Assembly (NCBI RefSeq): GCF_040802235.1
Contig: NC_133164.1
Location: forward strand, 109,386,302 to 109,450,301
Reading direction: 5' to 3'
Origin: Manis javanica
Taxonomy: Eukaryota; Chordata; Mammalia; Pholidota; Manidae
Length of the DNA: 64,000 nucleotides
A program made the translations under genes and the position numbers. This document shows positions 25,101-37,960 of the stretch, piece after piece; position 1 is the stretch's first letter; each line of letters starts with the position of its first letter. The notes beneath the pieces are model-generated. The model did not search any database. It saw only the letters and a program-made list of their open reading frames with translations, and was not told where the DNA came from.

Positions 25101-27164
25101 TAAGTTCATTGTTAAAGCACTTATAAACTCTGACACCTGAATAACCATAAATTATAAATCTGTTAGTACAAATAGTTTATTGCCTGCCACAGCAGACAAT
25201 CTTAATGTATAATGCTTTATCTAAATGTTAATCTCACTTGACCGTTAAATGAAAATGTTTACCATAATATTATAATTTTATAATATTATAAAAAATATTT
25301 CCTCAACTATTGTATTTCCTTTTGAAGAGGACCTCCCCTTTAAACGAGCACACCTGCCTTTTACTTTTACAGAAACAGTGAGTCTCTATCATTTCCAAGC
25401 TTTACAAGCAACTAAATTCATGGTAAATAATGTTCCTTTGTTAAATAGTTTTTTTATGCAGAAGCAAATTTGGGGGTAGCATGAACTTCCCATGGGATAT
25501 CACGATTTTATTTTAACATTTAAAATTATCTGACAACAGTGTTTCTCAGTTCTGGACAAAATACTCTTATGAAAAAATCAAATAGTGCAGAGGAACACCA
25601 AGTCATTCCTACTAGGAAGAACTGATCAACTTTATGATTTCAAAGACAAACTAAAGAAAATGTGGAAGGATATATGCCACATAATTCATGGTGTTTCTTC
25701 TAAGGCTTGGAGTTTGATGAGTAAGTTGGGTTACCACTTTTATTATAAATACTTAAAATGGTGAGATTATAGGTAATTTTTGCTTTCCTTTTTTTGTGTT
25801 ATTCTCTATACTTACAAAACCCTCCAAAATAAAAACCATGCTTCTCTTACAAATCATTTTTGCTAATGCAAAGTTCATAACATAGAAGCTATTAAGCTTC
25901 AGAAATGTGCCCAAACTGCCTTCTTTATACACTTCCTCTAAAAGGAAGACATATTAAATGGAAGGCTGTTACTTGAGTTTTATATGCTTTTACTCAAAAG
26001 TGACTAAAATCAGTACACACAGTATGATTTTAATAGTATCTAGTAAGGCACAGGATGTTATTTTAAGGCACACTCTGTGGGTTACTTGCATGATAGCAAT
26101 TGTAAGCAGTTACTAACAAAGTGCATTCAAGTTATCAACAAACAAAAAAGCTTCAAAGGTTTCGAAAGTTTGCTTGAGAAGAACATAAATTAAAACATCA
26201 GAACAGTTTGTTTCCCTGAAGGACTGTAATTGTTTGGATAGCTTTTCAGTGCTAGGGCGCGCAACAAGTAGGCTAGTGTTATTGATTTTCACCCTGTGTT
26301 ACCAAAACATTCTTTGCTGACAAATATTAATTGCTTATTAAGTGCTAAAGAGTATGATGGTCCAAATATTGAATTTTATAATGAACTGGACTTTTAGTTC
26401 TGCTTACCATTAGGCATTAAGGATGTGATGGTTTAAGCCAGTGTATCTCCCACTCTTAGAATATCAAATAGATATTCCTGTGACATTTAATATCAGCCAT
26501 AGGATATTTAATTCATTTTGCTTTGCATTTAAGTGAATGCTTTTTAACCAAATTATAAGGAGTGCTTGTTTAAATGTTTATTATGGGACTATAATTAGTA
26601 GAAAAGCATCCGGTATCTTTTGCATTGATTCTAGTTTGGAATCTAGTGAATCACTGAAATTTCTGTAGAACAAAGTTGGTCATAGTGATCATTAATATGA
26701 GTTTTTTATAAATCATTAATTTGGTTAAAATAGTTCTCCCTTATTTTTGAAAAGGATCTGTATATCAAAGTGAGCAACGAAATTCATGTGTGTGTATATA
26801 CACATACACAGTATACACACTCACTCATAAATACATACAGGTTACATTTTAAATTTTCTTTGTTGTCTTTCCTAATTTTTAACAGTGTATCTTTTTTGTC
26901 TCTTTATAATTACCTTCATAGAAGTCTTAAATGTGTTACATAATGACCTTTCTAAAATATCAAAATTCTTGATAACTAAATTTAAGCAAACTTAAAATTA
27001 GAAAGGTTAGACTTTCAGTTTTGGCAGTTGATGTGTACTGGTTGTTTGGAATTGTAAATTTAATTCTAATTCAAATCCATGTTTTTGGTCCTATAAATTT
27101 GACTTTAATAATTAATTTCCTGATCCCTGAATTAAATAATTACTACTTGATAAAGCATTCTTAC
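22184..27164. other. intronic sequence, no gene recognised
   Basis: A+T-rich intron. A weak L2-like sense stretch may occupy 23,915-24,075. A perfect 12-bp-arm A/T palindrome lies at 25264-25289. A TG/TATA/CA alternating run lies near 26,790-26,820. No coding or RNA gene is supported. Confidence 0.55.
25264..25289. repeat. Perfect A/T palindrome, 12-bp arms
   Basis: ATAATATTATAA at 25264-25275 pairs perfectly with 25278-25289 around two T bases. All bases are A or T, so chance is plausible in this A+T-rich intron. Confidence 0.9.
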
Positions 27165-27770
27165 TTAAATTCCATGTAAGTGAAATCATATGTATCTGTC
27201 TTTCTCTCTTATTTCAGTTAGCATAATACCCTCTAGGTCCATCCATATTGTCACAAAAAATGACAAGATTTCATTATTTCTTATGACTGAATAATATTCC
27301 ACTGTGTGTGTGTGTGTGTGTGTGTGTACCACATCTTTTTTTTTCCATCCATTCATCTGTTGATGAACACTTGGCTGTTATAAATAATGCTGCAGAAAGC
27401 ATAGGGTGAAACTATCATTTCAAATTAGTGATTTTGTTTTCTTTAGGTAAACACCCAAAAGTGGAACTACTAGGTCATATGATATTTCTATTTTTAATTT
27501 TTTGAGGAACCTCCATGGGGCAAGGGGAAGCAGGGGAATGGGTGAAATAGGTAAAGAAGATAAAGAGGTACAGACTTCCAATTATAAAATAAGTCTTGGG
27601 GATGAAAAGTACAGCATAGAAAATACAGTCAATAATATTGTAACATCATTGTATGGTAACAGATGATAACCACTTATGGTGAGCATTTAGTAATATACAT
27701 ACAATTGTCAGATCACTATGTTGTACACCTGAAACTAAGATTGTATGTGAACTGTACTTGAATTTTAAAA
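27165..27770 (+). repeat. 5'-inverted L1 insertion (twin-priming layout)
   Basis: 27165 to about 27,522 reads as antisense L1, covering the end of ORF2 ('ctctaggtccatccatattg', 'tgaataatattccact', 'ttttttgaggaacctccatg'). From about 27,523 the sequence switches to sense L1 3' UTR ('gggtgaaataggtaaagaag', 'tcaataatattgtaac', 'tgttgtacacctgaaact') and ends near a poly(A)-like tail. An inverted 5' part followed by a sense 3' part is the usual product of twin priming during L1 integration. A (GT)n run lies at 27303-27328 inside the inverted part. Confidence 0.85.
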
Positions 27771-28064
27771 ATGGATTGTTATTTAAAAGATAAAATATTA
27801 TCAAACTTCAAAACAATTTTGTTAGGTATTAACTACAGTGATCAGTCACAAAATTCTCTACCTAAAAAGTGAATTGTACATTAGGGACAACTTGAAATCT
27901 TACACTTAAAAATATTACCTAAAAACTGAGATTTGAAATCTAAATTGCAAAATAGACCCAGCTCCTCCTTTCATGCCCACTGCTCACACCAGGGGTGTCC
28001 TCTCATTTTATCCTCACCTTTTCACCTAGTCTGCTCTTCAAGGTCTGTCTCGACCACTTACACT
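27771..28064. other. intronic sequence, nothing recognised
   Basis: Short A+T-rich gap between L1 and L2 copies. Confidence 0.6.
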
Positions 28065-29025
28065 CAGTCATTTAACAAATATTCGTGGAGAAACTGCTGT
28101 GTACCAGCAGCAGTGCTGAGTGTAGGATCTATGGCTTCAGCATCGGTCTGTGTGCTAATAATTCTCAAATCTGCCTGTCCTTCAATAAACCTTTTCCTGA
28201 GCTCCGGACTCACCTTTCTAACTTTCCAGTGTAATTGTGACTGCTGCTTAAGTCCTGCAGCTTAATGGCTACATGTCCCGAACTAAGCTCATTATGACTT
28301 CCGCTAACCTCTCCTCCCGCCCAAAAGCGTGTCTTTCTGTGACTCCTTCCCTGTCCAGGGAGCGCATCACCGCCACCTTCCCAGTTTTCCCTCTGCTTCG
28401 TCTCCACATCCAATTCCTCATCCAGCTCCTAATTTACACACTACATTTACCTCCCGACCTTCTGTCCTAGCTCCTCTCTCCTCCTCCTCTGCCTCGAAAC
28501 CTGGTTTGATCTGACCGTTGTCCTATTTAAAATGCAGAAAACTCCCTCTTGACTGTGAACATAAGACAGTTTATAGCGTGGCCAGAGCTACCTTTCTGCC
28601 TCATCTCCAAGCCCTGTCTCCCCCAGCTCCCTCCACCCCAGCCCTCATGTTGGTGGAGTGACGTAGGGACGCTGCTCTTTGCCTCACCTCCCCATGTCTT
28701 CCTCTCACATGTTGCTTAGACTCATCTCTCTGCTTAGAAGGGCCTTTTGCTCCTGGCCAGCTTCTGCTCATCCTGTAAGTGCAACTCATATATCACCTTC
28801 TTTCTGCGCTTTGTTCCAACATGTCCTCCCGTAATAGAACTTACTGCTTATTCATCTGTGTTTCTGTGGCACTTTACACACACTTCTTCTTCTTCATTTA
28901 TTACACTATTCAGTAGTTGCATACTATCGTTCTGACTCTCTCTCCTCCTAAGCTCATTAGCAGGAGGTCAGATCTCATCCTTGTGCTCCAGGGCCTAGAA
29001 TATAATGAACTCTCAATAAGCATTT
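28065..29025 (+). repeat. L2 LINE, long sense copy with inverted L2 tail at its 5' edge
   Basis: From about 28,150 the sequence follows the L2 3' half in sense ('aataattctcaaatctgcct', 'gagctccggactcac', 'cttcgtctccacatccaatt', 'gaactctcaataagcatttt' at the end). 28065-28130 instead looks like an antisense L2 or MIR tail, so two old copies abut here. The many small open frames in this stretch lie within repeat sequence. Confidence 0.75.
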
Positions 29026-30954
29026 TAAAGTACATTTATATTTAAAGTATTTAATCCCATGAGGTAGGCAAAATAGATGTCGTCCTTTTTTTTACAAATA
29101 AGCAAATTGTGTTTCAGAAAAGCTTGTTCATTCATAAAACCAGCAAGGACAAATTTTAATCCACTAGATAAATGTGGGATAGTCTGAGAGTAAGGCAGTG
29201 TGGGGACTGACAAGTAGTGTCAGTGTTATTTTGCCACAGTAATTGCTCCAGAATATGTGCAAATGCAATGGCTATAGGCCAAAAAGTTGGCATATTGTAT
29301 TATTTTGCTGCTATTTAAATATTAAGAAAAATATTGAATGTTAAATCAAAATTAGGAAGGTAATTTTATATTTTTATTAACTTGGCATTGTTTGACTTTA
29401 ACAAAAGAAAGGGGCCATGTAACACAGAACAACATTAATTAGGTTATGTTCCAGACGAATCTCACTCTGTTTTCGTAAATTGATGAGGCGTAATAAGCCA
29501 CACATAAAAATGTAAAATTTCTGTATCTGTATTATGTGTTAGTGAATATACTCTATCATCCCCCAAAATAAGTATGAGCCAAGAGATAATGGTAACATTT
29601 GTTAATGTATGCATGAATTTTTAAAACTGAGGTAATACTTTAATATTCTTTAACACTTTGAAGTGATTTCTCTTTTGGAATGGTAAAAATCTTAAATCCT
29701 TTTGAGTCATGTTTTTGAAACATATAAGTTCTGTAGCTGAAGTACAGTCAACATAAGAGAGTTTTGTGTCAGCAGGCACTGCACCAGGGTAAAGGGAGGT
29801 GAGAGGGAGAAGTGGAGGGGTCTTGTCCTGCTACTGCAGCCAAAAATCATAGCTTCACCCCAGGTCGGAACCCCAGAAGCTGCACAGTTCTATCAGTTAA
29901 TGTGAATCTGTCTGCTGCCAGCCTGCTGTATGAATGCCTGCAGTGTTTTGAGAGGGTGCTGGGATTTACTTTTGTGACACAGTATTACCTTTAAGAACAG
30001 TTTCTCCTGTCTTCTTTGAAAAATCATATAACCATTCTATATTAGTCCAATTCTTAGGAATCCTTTGAATATTTAACAACAGAATTTTCATAGTCAGAGA
30101 ATATAAAAACAAAAAATTGTTAATTTTAAGACTTCTTGGTGTGTGTTTGAATAGATTTATATTAGAAATATAGGTAAAAAAAAATTAGCTTTGAGTCTAC
30201 CCAAATCTGAAGAAAATATTTTCTGTAACTTTTTAAGTATAAGCGACTTAACTGTAATAAGTGTTTTATGATTATTTCATACTAGTGATGTGAATATTAA
30301 TAATAACTTACTCACTATCCTTTTACTTAAAACTGAACCACATTTATCACATTTGAATTACGTCTTTACCTAGGTTTATTTTCTTATGTTATTATTGAGC
30401 TTAAGAGTCATTCCCAATATTAATATGCCTATGATTTTATTAGCCAAAAATTGGTGGTAATCATGTTTTTAAAATAATTAGAAGTTTGTAATATATGGGA
30501 TTTTTGATAAATGTAGTTTTCAGAGTCTGACTATAAAACTGATCATTTCAAAATGCAAAGAAAGGACATAGCAGTTACATATAATTTAATTGGGCTTTTT
30601 ATAGTTACATCATCCTGAAAATATTTGGGCTAGTAACGCAAAAGCGGGGTGTGTGAGTGTGTATGTGTGTGAACGCCGGAGTGTAGTCAGCTCCTGATTT
30701 ATCTGCAGCAAGGAAAGGAGGGGGAAGCACTTAAGCATTAATAGGTGAGACTTACAGAAAATTTATTCTTTGAATCTGAAAAGTTCCTCAGTTGAATAGA
30801 AGGGGAAAAAACTCTTAAAACCATACATGTAACTTCTTTCTAAGCCTGTTTTCTCATGTGTAAGATGTGGATGAGAGAATAGAGCCTTTCTCACAGATAG
30901 ATACTTGTCACTATCTGACACTATGAAACATATTTGCTTATAGGCTTATTGACT
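29026..30954. other. intronic sequence, nothing recognised
   Basis: A+T-rich. A short GT-rich run lies near 30,650-30,675. No gene seen. Confidence 0.55.
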
Positions 30955-31055
30955 ATTTTCTCCAGTAAAATACAAGTTCCATGAGAGCAGATAAAATAAT
31001 AACTGGTACATGGCTGATGCCCAATAAAACTTTGATGGTCGAATGAATGGATAAA
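30955..31055 (+). repeat. L2 LINE 3' end
   Basis: 'acaagttccatgagagcaga… ggtacatggctgatgcccaataaaactttgatggtcgaatgaatgg' is the canonical L2 3' terminus in sense, diverged. Confidence 0.65.
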
Positions 31056-31319
31056 GAGAGTTGTTTTGTAGACTAAATAACATAATGTATTTTTAAAAAA
31101 CAGTACATGTATTTAACAAAGATTGCTGTTACGATGACTATAAAATTTTAAGATTAGAAAGCAACTGTTGTATTAAATGTTTATTCTCTATTTGTTCATT
31201 CATTGACCTTCCTTTTTAAAATTAATTTTGATAATTTATAATTGATATTAGTGAAAATAAAGCTCCATTATCATAAAAATCTGAAGTTTCTACTAATGCC
31301 TAAGTTACTTTAGTAAAAC

Positions 31320-31353
31320 AGTCTTTAGTAATTCTTAGTCTTTAGTAATTCTT
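31320..31353. repeat. 17-bp perfect tandem duplication
   Basis: AGTCTTTAGTAATTCTT occurs twice head to tail (31320-31336, 31337-31353). Confidence 0.95.
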
Positions 31354-31662
31354 ACTATTTCTGGATAAGAATGTTATGTGTGTGTACATTTATGTTGGTG
31401 TGTAATGACCCACAAAAGAAATTTTAAAAACTATAACTTGTATCATAAGGATTACCAATATGTAGATGTAGAAAAGCTCCTTTAACTCATCATTGTCAGT
31501 TAGTTTATTCCCAAATGACATTTAAGTAACTTTCAGTACCTGGAAATGGACAATAAATGCTGCAGCTATTTTTAAGTCACAAAAAAAGTCTGTTTACTTG
31601 AGGCATTATATCTTACAATAAACTTAAGATAGCTTGCTTTATTATATTTACCCTTAAACCTA

Positions 31663-31745
31663 TTTTCCATTTAGATGTTAAAAGGATACCAAATCTATTT
31701 GTCTTTTGCCCTGAATATATATTCTACTCAATAAGATAGTGATAG
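31663..31745 (+). repeat. Left copy of ~83-bp dispersed direct repeat
   Basis: Matches 32664-32749 with one substitution (A at 31675, G at 32676) and a 3-bp TTA absent here near the end. The two copies flank 918 bp. Confidence 0.93.
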
Positions 31746-32663
31746 AAAATGACTCAGTTCATTGAATAGTTCCATTACCCCTGCTATTGGAAAATGCCAC
31801 AACAGGTTGACTCTGTAACATAGAGTTGGCATAATGTGAATAACAAGCATTGCCCCAGCCCTCCAAAAAGAAAAGAAATTATAGAGATAAACAACCTATT
31901 GTCAACCCTCAAATCTCTGTTCAGAATCACTCTAGAACCACCACAGGGTAGCACGTGGGCTTCTGTGCTTAGACTGGGAGGTGACACAGCCGGGAAGACA
32001 ACCTGACCTCATGTCAGCACTAAAGCATCAGCAGCCCATTTACCAGACACTTTACTTTGGGGCCGTACGGCAGTTTCTGCGTTTTATGTCCCAAGTGAGA
32101 AAAAGCAAGGCCCCTAATCTTAATAATGATCCTTTCCTACAGAAACGCTCATTTTGGTATCTGTAGATGCCAGCTTACACAGAAAGCTGGTGGGAGTGTA
32201 AAAACCCTCAAGCACCCCGGGCCAGGGAGGTAACCTGCTGATTGCAGATGGGGCCGCCGTCCTCCTCCGGCCAGGGCGTCTTGGGAGCCACCACAGGCCT
32301 CCTCCCCACTCCTAGCCAGTGAAGGAGCACAGGGCAGCTTCTAATGCTTAATCATCTGTTTTAAGAAGCTTAAACTGCTGGAGCTGGGTCAAGGAAAAGG
32401 CTTTTTCCTCATCTCCCCTGCTGCAGGGGGCCAGGGGCCCTGCCTCTTCCACATGTCTAGAGCTGCTGAGGTGAGTGAGCGCCCTCGGGGCACCAAGCCC
32501 CCGCTGCCAGGCTGTGCTGTCCTTCTCTCCTCATAGGGATGGCGGGCAGGGGAGATTGCAGTGGACCAGGATGGCACCAAGATGTGAAGGGAGGCTTCAG
32601 ATTCACATGAAGTCATGAGATCCATTTTATCAGTAACCACAATGTGAGACAGAAACTATGCTC
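31746..32663. other. 918-bp segment between near-identical direct repeats
   Basis: The first half is A+T-balanced. The second half (about 32,200-32,600) is clearly G+C-rich, unlike the surrounding intron. No LTR features, terminal inverted repeats, poly(A) tail or intact coding frame were seen. Either this segment was inserted with a long target duplication, or one 83-bp block was copied to a second site. The sequence alone does not decide. Confidence 0.5.
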
Positions 32664-32749
32664 TTTTCCATTTAGGTGTTAAAAGGATACCAAATCTATT
32701 TGTCTTTTGCCCTGAATATATATTCTACTCAATAAGATATTAGTGATAG
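32664..32749 (+). repeat. Right copy of ~83-bp dispersed direct repeat
   Basis: Partner of 31663-31745. It carries an extra TTA just before the final GTGATAG and one G/A difference. Confidence 0.93.
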
Positions 32750-33239
32750 GATGTAAGTATCAAGAATTGGTAAGCTGGAGAAGACAGAAAGAAATAGAAC
32801 AAGCTCAACGGGCAATAACTGAGCAGGAGTACAGAATGCAAACGTGAGGACAAATGACGTTGGGAAAGCACTGTAGAAGAGGCCTGAGACTGAGGCCTGC
32901 TGATGGGTGTTTTTGTCACTGGAGGCCTCACAAGGCATCGCAGCACAACCAGTACGCTCCCAGCTTCAGCATCCACAGCCCACCTCCTACAGGTCTGGGA
33001 GTACGCTGAGTGTCAGCCGTCTGCATGCGAACAGCTTCACCATTTCTGCCAGCCACGATTGCGATTCTCTGATAAAATGAGCGGAGTGCTAGCCTACCTG
33101 TACAGTGTTACGGGAAATTATGATGACATCCGGTTGCCTGGTCCAGGACTCTGTCTGATGTGAAATTCTACATTTTGAGGTGTCATAAAATAAAATGACC
33201 CTTAAGATACCACCCAACCCTAAGATGTCATGATTTGAA
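32750..33239. other. intronic sequence, no gene recognised
   Basis: Unassigned. The open frame at 32903-33163 has no supporting splice sites or domain. Confidence 0.5.
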
Positions 33240-33620
33240 AGCTTAGAGAGAGTTTAAGGAAAAGCCACAGAAATGATTAAAAAGTTGGAAAATGAGACCT
33301 GAGAGGAAAGGTTGTAGTCACTGAGATTTTTTTTTAGTCCTTAAAATATAAGATAAATAAGTGAAAAAGGGGCAAGTTATGCTAACAATCCTCAACTCTA
33401 TAGAAGGTTACCATGCTGGGATTGGTGACCCGCTGTCGGTCACCGAGGAAGCAGGCTTACACTGTAGCATTTTGGATTTAGATTTGATATAAGGAAAAAT
33501 TTCCTGACAGCATGCATTGTTAACACAGAAAAGGGTCCCCAGGGGAGGTTTTGGAATCTCCTCTGGAGATTGGAGATATTTGAAAACAGATTACATTTTC
33601 ATCTGTCTGATCTGCTTTAA
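33240..33620 (+). repeat. CR1/L3-like LINE 3' fragment
   Basis: 'aaaagccacagaaatgatta… gttggaaaatgagacctgag… gaggaaaggttg' and later 'atataaggaaaaatttcctgacagcatgc' resemble the 3' part of CR1/L3-lineage LINEs. It is very diverged; the family is tentative. Confidence 0.45.
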
Positions 33621-36600
33621 GGCAGCGCTGTCCACATACAAAAAAGAATGGGTGACCTTTTGGTGTTCTTGGCAATATCATTCAGCCTTAAGAGACGACG
33701 CACAAAAAGGCTGGAGAAGGCTTACTTCATTGTGGTGATTAAATTTTGCTTGTGTCTTCTCATTGGCCGTAGATGAGACTTTTTTTCTTTAATGGTGTTA
33801 TCATCTGCCTAAATTATTTGTTTCCTTGAACAGAATGAACCTTAAATACAGAATAAAATTTTCACAAATTGGTTGCTTCAGAGAAAAGAAAGGGGGGAGT
33901 TTTTTTTATTGAACATAATTAATTCTCAACTTTTCAACTCTTTTGAAATGACTCTTTTTTCATGAGTCTTTCCCTTGCCTAACAAACAAAGCTGTCAGAG
34001 CGATGTCTTTGTCTTCTCTCTGCCTTGAGCAGTTACCTCCCTGCCAATCAGCCATGAAATCAGAGGCCTCTTCTACCGGGATGTCAGAAAGGCATGCAGA
34101 GCAGACCCTTAGAGACTTGGGTGCGATCTGTAAGCAATACCAAATGTATGCTTGGGGTTTCAGGCACCGAGGTTTTGCCCCCCCCCTGACCCTCACTTAG
34201 CATAAGAGGGGCCAGCACTGAGGAAAGGTAGGTATTTGTAGGTCTTTGGGATTACCTCTCCTTTTCTTTTAGGGCTCATCCTCACTTCCTAGGCATCCAC
34301 CACTTCCCTGATTATCTGGTCTGTCTCCAACGTATTTCCTGTCTCCACACACAGATACTTCATTCAGTCTCACCCTAAACTCAGGGCATTTGCCAAGTTT
34401 GTATGTCATGAAAGCATGTTTATCCTATTTTCTCTCTTCAAGGACACATTCTAGAAAAGATGCCTCAGCTGAAAGCATAATTATATTTTTAGAAATTTCA
34501 GAGACTATGTGCAGCCAACTGGAGACATATTTTCAGCTCAGCAGACCTTTCAAGCACCCCCAAATTGCAGCCAGCTATCTTAAAGCTAGCCATGCTGCTC
34601 CCCTGGGTGGCCTACGACCAAGGTAGCCTTCTCGCCTCTCAGCCCCCACAGACCCTAGGCTGTGAAGGCTCCATCCAGGTCCTTTCATTTCTCAGTTTAT
34701 TTTAGTAAATATTATACAAAATACATGGTCAATACTTTATAAATCTTTCCTTTGTGATGGTAATTATGATAGCAAAATTTTACCTACTTGAGGAAACCTT
34801 TTCTTCACAGTTTATATTACAAGTAGGAAAGTGTTTTGTTTGGTTGGGAGTTTTCCTACCTTTTAAAAAAGTGATGAGACTGGCAAATAAATATACAATG
34901 TTCTCTTATCTTATTTTCATCTCTAAAGTGGATGTAATAAAGTCCTACTGTTTGGGTTTCAATTCTTCACTTGACACTTGGAAGATGAATATCAAGAACT
35001 CCAGGAAGAGACCAACCATTCAAAGAGCAATTCTAAAGGGAACATTCTAGGCAGTCATAGCTTCTGCTGGTCCTGACCAAATCATTTTAGAAATTCGTGT
35101 CTCTCCTCTGTCCAACAAGGTTAATTATATTTCTTTGCAGAGCACACTGAAAGTGCCTGCTAGGAACAGTTGGGTAAGTGCAAGCGTTTCTCATTATTAA
35201 TCCTGCCTCTCAGTTCCTTTAACAAGAAACCAGGGAGGGGGTGTTTAACGATTCAATACTCTGTCTACTGCTAGGGATAATTGCTTGATTTCTTTTATTG
35301 TTCATAATACTTCTTGAATTAGATTAATTTTTTTATATTCCATTTCTATCTTTTCAAGTCAGCAATTTCTTTGAAAATATAACAAGACATGGTGCTCATT
35401 CACATATGAAAAGTAGACCGAACCTTCTTTTATTTTGATAACTGTTTTTAGAAAATGTTCTTCACAGTTTAGCATTTAAGATCCCAACCATGGTTTGGCC
35501 CCATCACAAAGCGCTTACAAGTTCGCCGTGATCCCTGCACAGCTGCATCTCTAATGCCCGAATTGAGGTTAAACTCAGTTCAGGTGGTGTCTGCATAGCT
35601 CTCCGAAGTTCAGAGATTCTGAACAAAAGACAATGGCAACACTTCCATTACACTGACAGCTGAAGCACCTCTTAGGCTGAGATTGTAATGAACTCACCAG
35701 ATGTACCAAACCATTTAAAACAGCGAGCTTCCCTGAGCTTCCACGAGTGGTACTTGCTTTCTTATAAGACACCAGGTCTGTTTGTCAGCTGACACTGCAG
35801 TCAGTGCCCCTGGGTTTTTCTTTAGGTCGGTTTTAAAGACAGCCCCATGAGGCACCTAGGAGTACCTTACTGTGTGTGTGTGTCTGTGCGTGTGAATGCT
35901 TTCTGCTCTAAAGGGCAGTCCCCCTTTGTCCAAAACAGACTTAAAAGGAACTAACAAACTAAGCTCAGTGTCTAACAAGATTTCAAGAACATCGAATGAA
36001 AACAGGACAATGATTAATGGAATGAGTAGGAAGTATTTATTCCCAGACACATAGAATGAGCATAAATTTAGTTCTGAGCGCCCTAGCAGTAAAGCAAACA
36101 CATGTTAAGATTATGTCATTATTGTTACATGATAAAAAGAAAGCAACAAAATTTATCTGGGAAGATAAACATTTCACTGGCAGAAAATTCCAAGATGAAC
36201 TTAATTCACAGGATCTTCTATTAGAGACACTAGATATGGTAATGAAGAATGTCTTCAGCTGATACAGAAGTATTCTTCAAGTGGTTGTTTTAAATAACAG
36301 GCCTCTATAAAAGATAAAAACATAACATGAAATCTTTTGTGAAGACTTTTCTGAAGGAGCCTGTGGGTCTGATTTTCTGCCTTTATACGAGAGCTAACGT
36401 AGCCTCCCAGAGACAGAGAAGTACAGTCACGTCACCATTGGGCTGCTGCATCCTTTGGACCTGCTGGCTCACCCCAGCTGTCTGAAGCTCATTCCAGACA
36501 CCGACTGAAGAGTGATACTAACCTGAAGGAGGCAGACTGAGCATTCTGTTTTGAGATTTAGGGACCGAAACTTCAGAAGGAGAATCGATCCACCTCTACA

Positions 36601-37489
36601 CAGAGTTGGGTATGGGGGGACTTGCAAGAAGGGCCAACTTTTCTTAGAGTTTCTGGTCTGCTTCTATGCATACTAGAACCTGGAGAACAGAAGAACTATT
36701 TTGCATCAGTATTTTTAATAGAAGTGTTGCATTAAATGCCATAAGAGATCAGGCAGGAAATAAGGGAGCCAGGCAGCAGGTGTTAGGTGTCCAGGCTGAA
36801 GGGGCTGCCTCTCCTTTGCCCTGGCTGATGCTGCCGCATGTGAACGAAGGCCCAGGATTTCCAGAACTTCCAGTTTTTCAGGATAGGCAAAAAATCTTGA
36901 TTTTACATGATACCTGATGAATGAAAATATGGGCTCAGAAAACACTTTGCAGGCCAAACCACACATATCTACAGTCTGGTTTCATCTTAAGACTCTTCAG
37001 TTTGCAGCCTCTATTACAAAGCAAGGCCTACTAATCAACTGTCTTAATAATAAAATAGTCTCAGGTTGGCCCAGTAGAATTTCAAATTTTTAGCAGAACT
37101 GTATCTTGATTTTAAAAATCAAAGATGCTTTCCCAATAAGCTCATTAAATTGACCACATACATGGAGACAGCCAGTTTTTCTCTTTTAATTGGCTATGTT
37201 TTTCCCCCTCCCTACAATAATTTTCATTTAAGTATACGTGGTATTAACTTGGCTTTTTGTTATAATTATTTAGCAATAATTTAGTGCCACATATGTGGGC
37301 TAGTACCATGGATACTTACCATATCTGTTTAATAAAATGCCACAGTCTAAAATCTGTGTTTCTAGACAGCCTAGTATGCTAGGCTGGGATATGTGATTAG
37401 GATTAAAAAATTTTTTTTTTCTTTTTGGCTTTTCATCAAGTGGTATACTCAAGTAATTGGGTTATACAATTGTTTACATTCATCTGATC
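33621..37489. other. intronic sequence, no gene recognised
   Basis: No coding exon is supported. 35,430-35,800 is repeat-free and more G+C-balanced. A short GT-rich run lies at about 35,871-35,893. The open frames at 34754-35050 and 36666-36966 are unsupported. Confidence 0.5.
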
Positions 37490-37680
37490 ATTTTTTTCCT
37501 GCAGCTTTATTGAGATATAATTGGTATATAACACTGTGTAAGTTTAAGGTGTACAACGTGATGATTTGATATATATTGCAAAATGATTACCAACATTCTG
37601 TCATGTAATTACCATTTCTTTTTTTGTGGTGAAAACACTTAAGATCTACTCTCTTAGCAACTTTCAAGTCCAGTCATCTT
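37490..37680 (-). repeat. L1 LINE 3' UTR (antisense, L1MA/MB-type)
   Basis: 'ctttattgagatataattgg', 'gtttaaggtgtacaacgtga', 'attgcaaaatgattacc' and 'aagatctactctcttagcaa' are ordered blocks of the reverse complement of a mammalian L1 3' end. Confidence 0.85.
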
Positions 37681-37960
37681 TAAGTAAGGACATTAATAAT
37701 ATTTATTGAAATCTGTCCCGCATTGTGCACACTGTTACTCATTTAATCTTCACAGAGCTCTGGGAGGCAGGTACATCAATAGGATCGTCATCGTTGTCTC
37801 TCCTACTTACGGACTTGGGTGCTCTACAGTTAAGTAACTAAGTAGCTTGCCTGTGTCCCACCTTTAGTAAGTAGTGGAGCCCAGATAGAAGGAGTTCAGC
37901 TGGTCGGCCTGACTCAGAGCTGTGTTGTCGGCCAACTGAAAGCTCCAGTGCTGTTACCAG
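37681..37960 (-). repeat. MIR SINE (antisense)
   Basis: 'tactcatttaatcttcacag… gggaggcaggtacat… gttaagtaactaagtagctt… gtagtggagcccaga' is the reverse complement of MIR in order, nearly full length. Confidence 0.8.

Noticed and set aside
31663..32749. 83-bp direct repeats as LTRs of a small retroelement
   Set aside because: They are too short, have no TG…CA ends, no primer binding site or polypurine tract, and no coding remnant between them.
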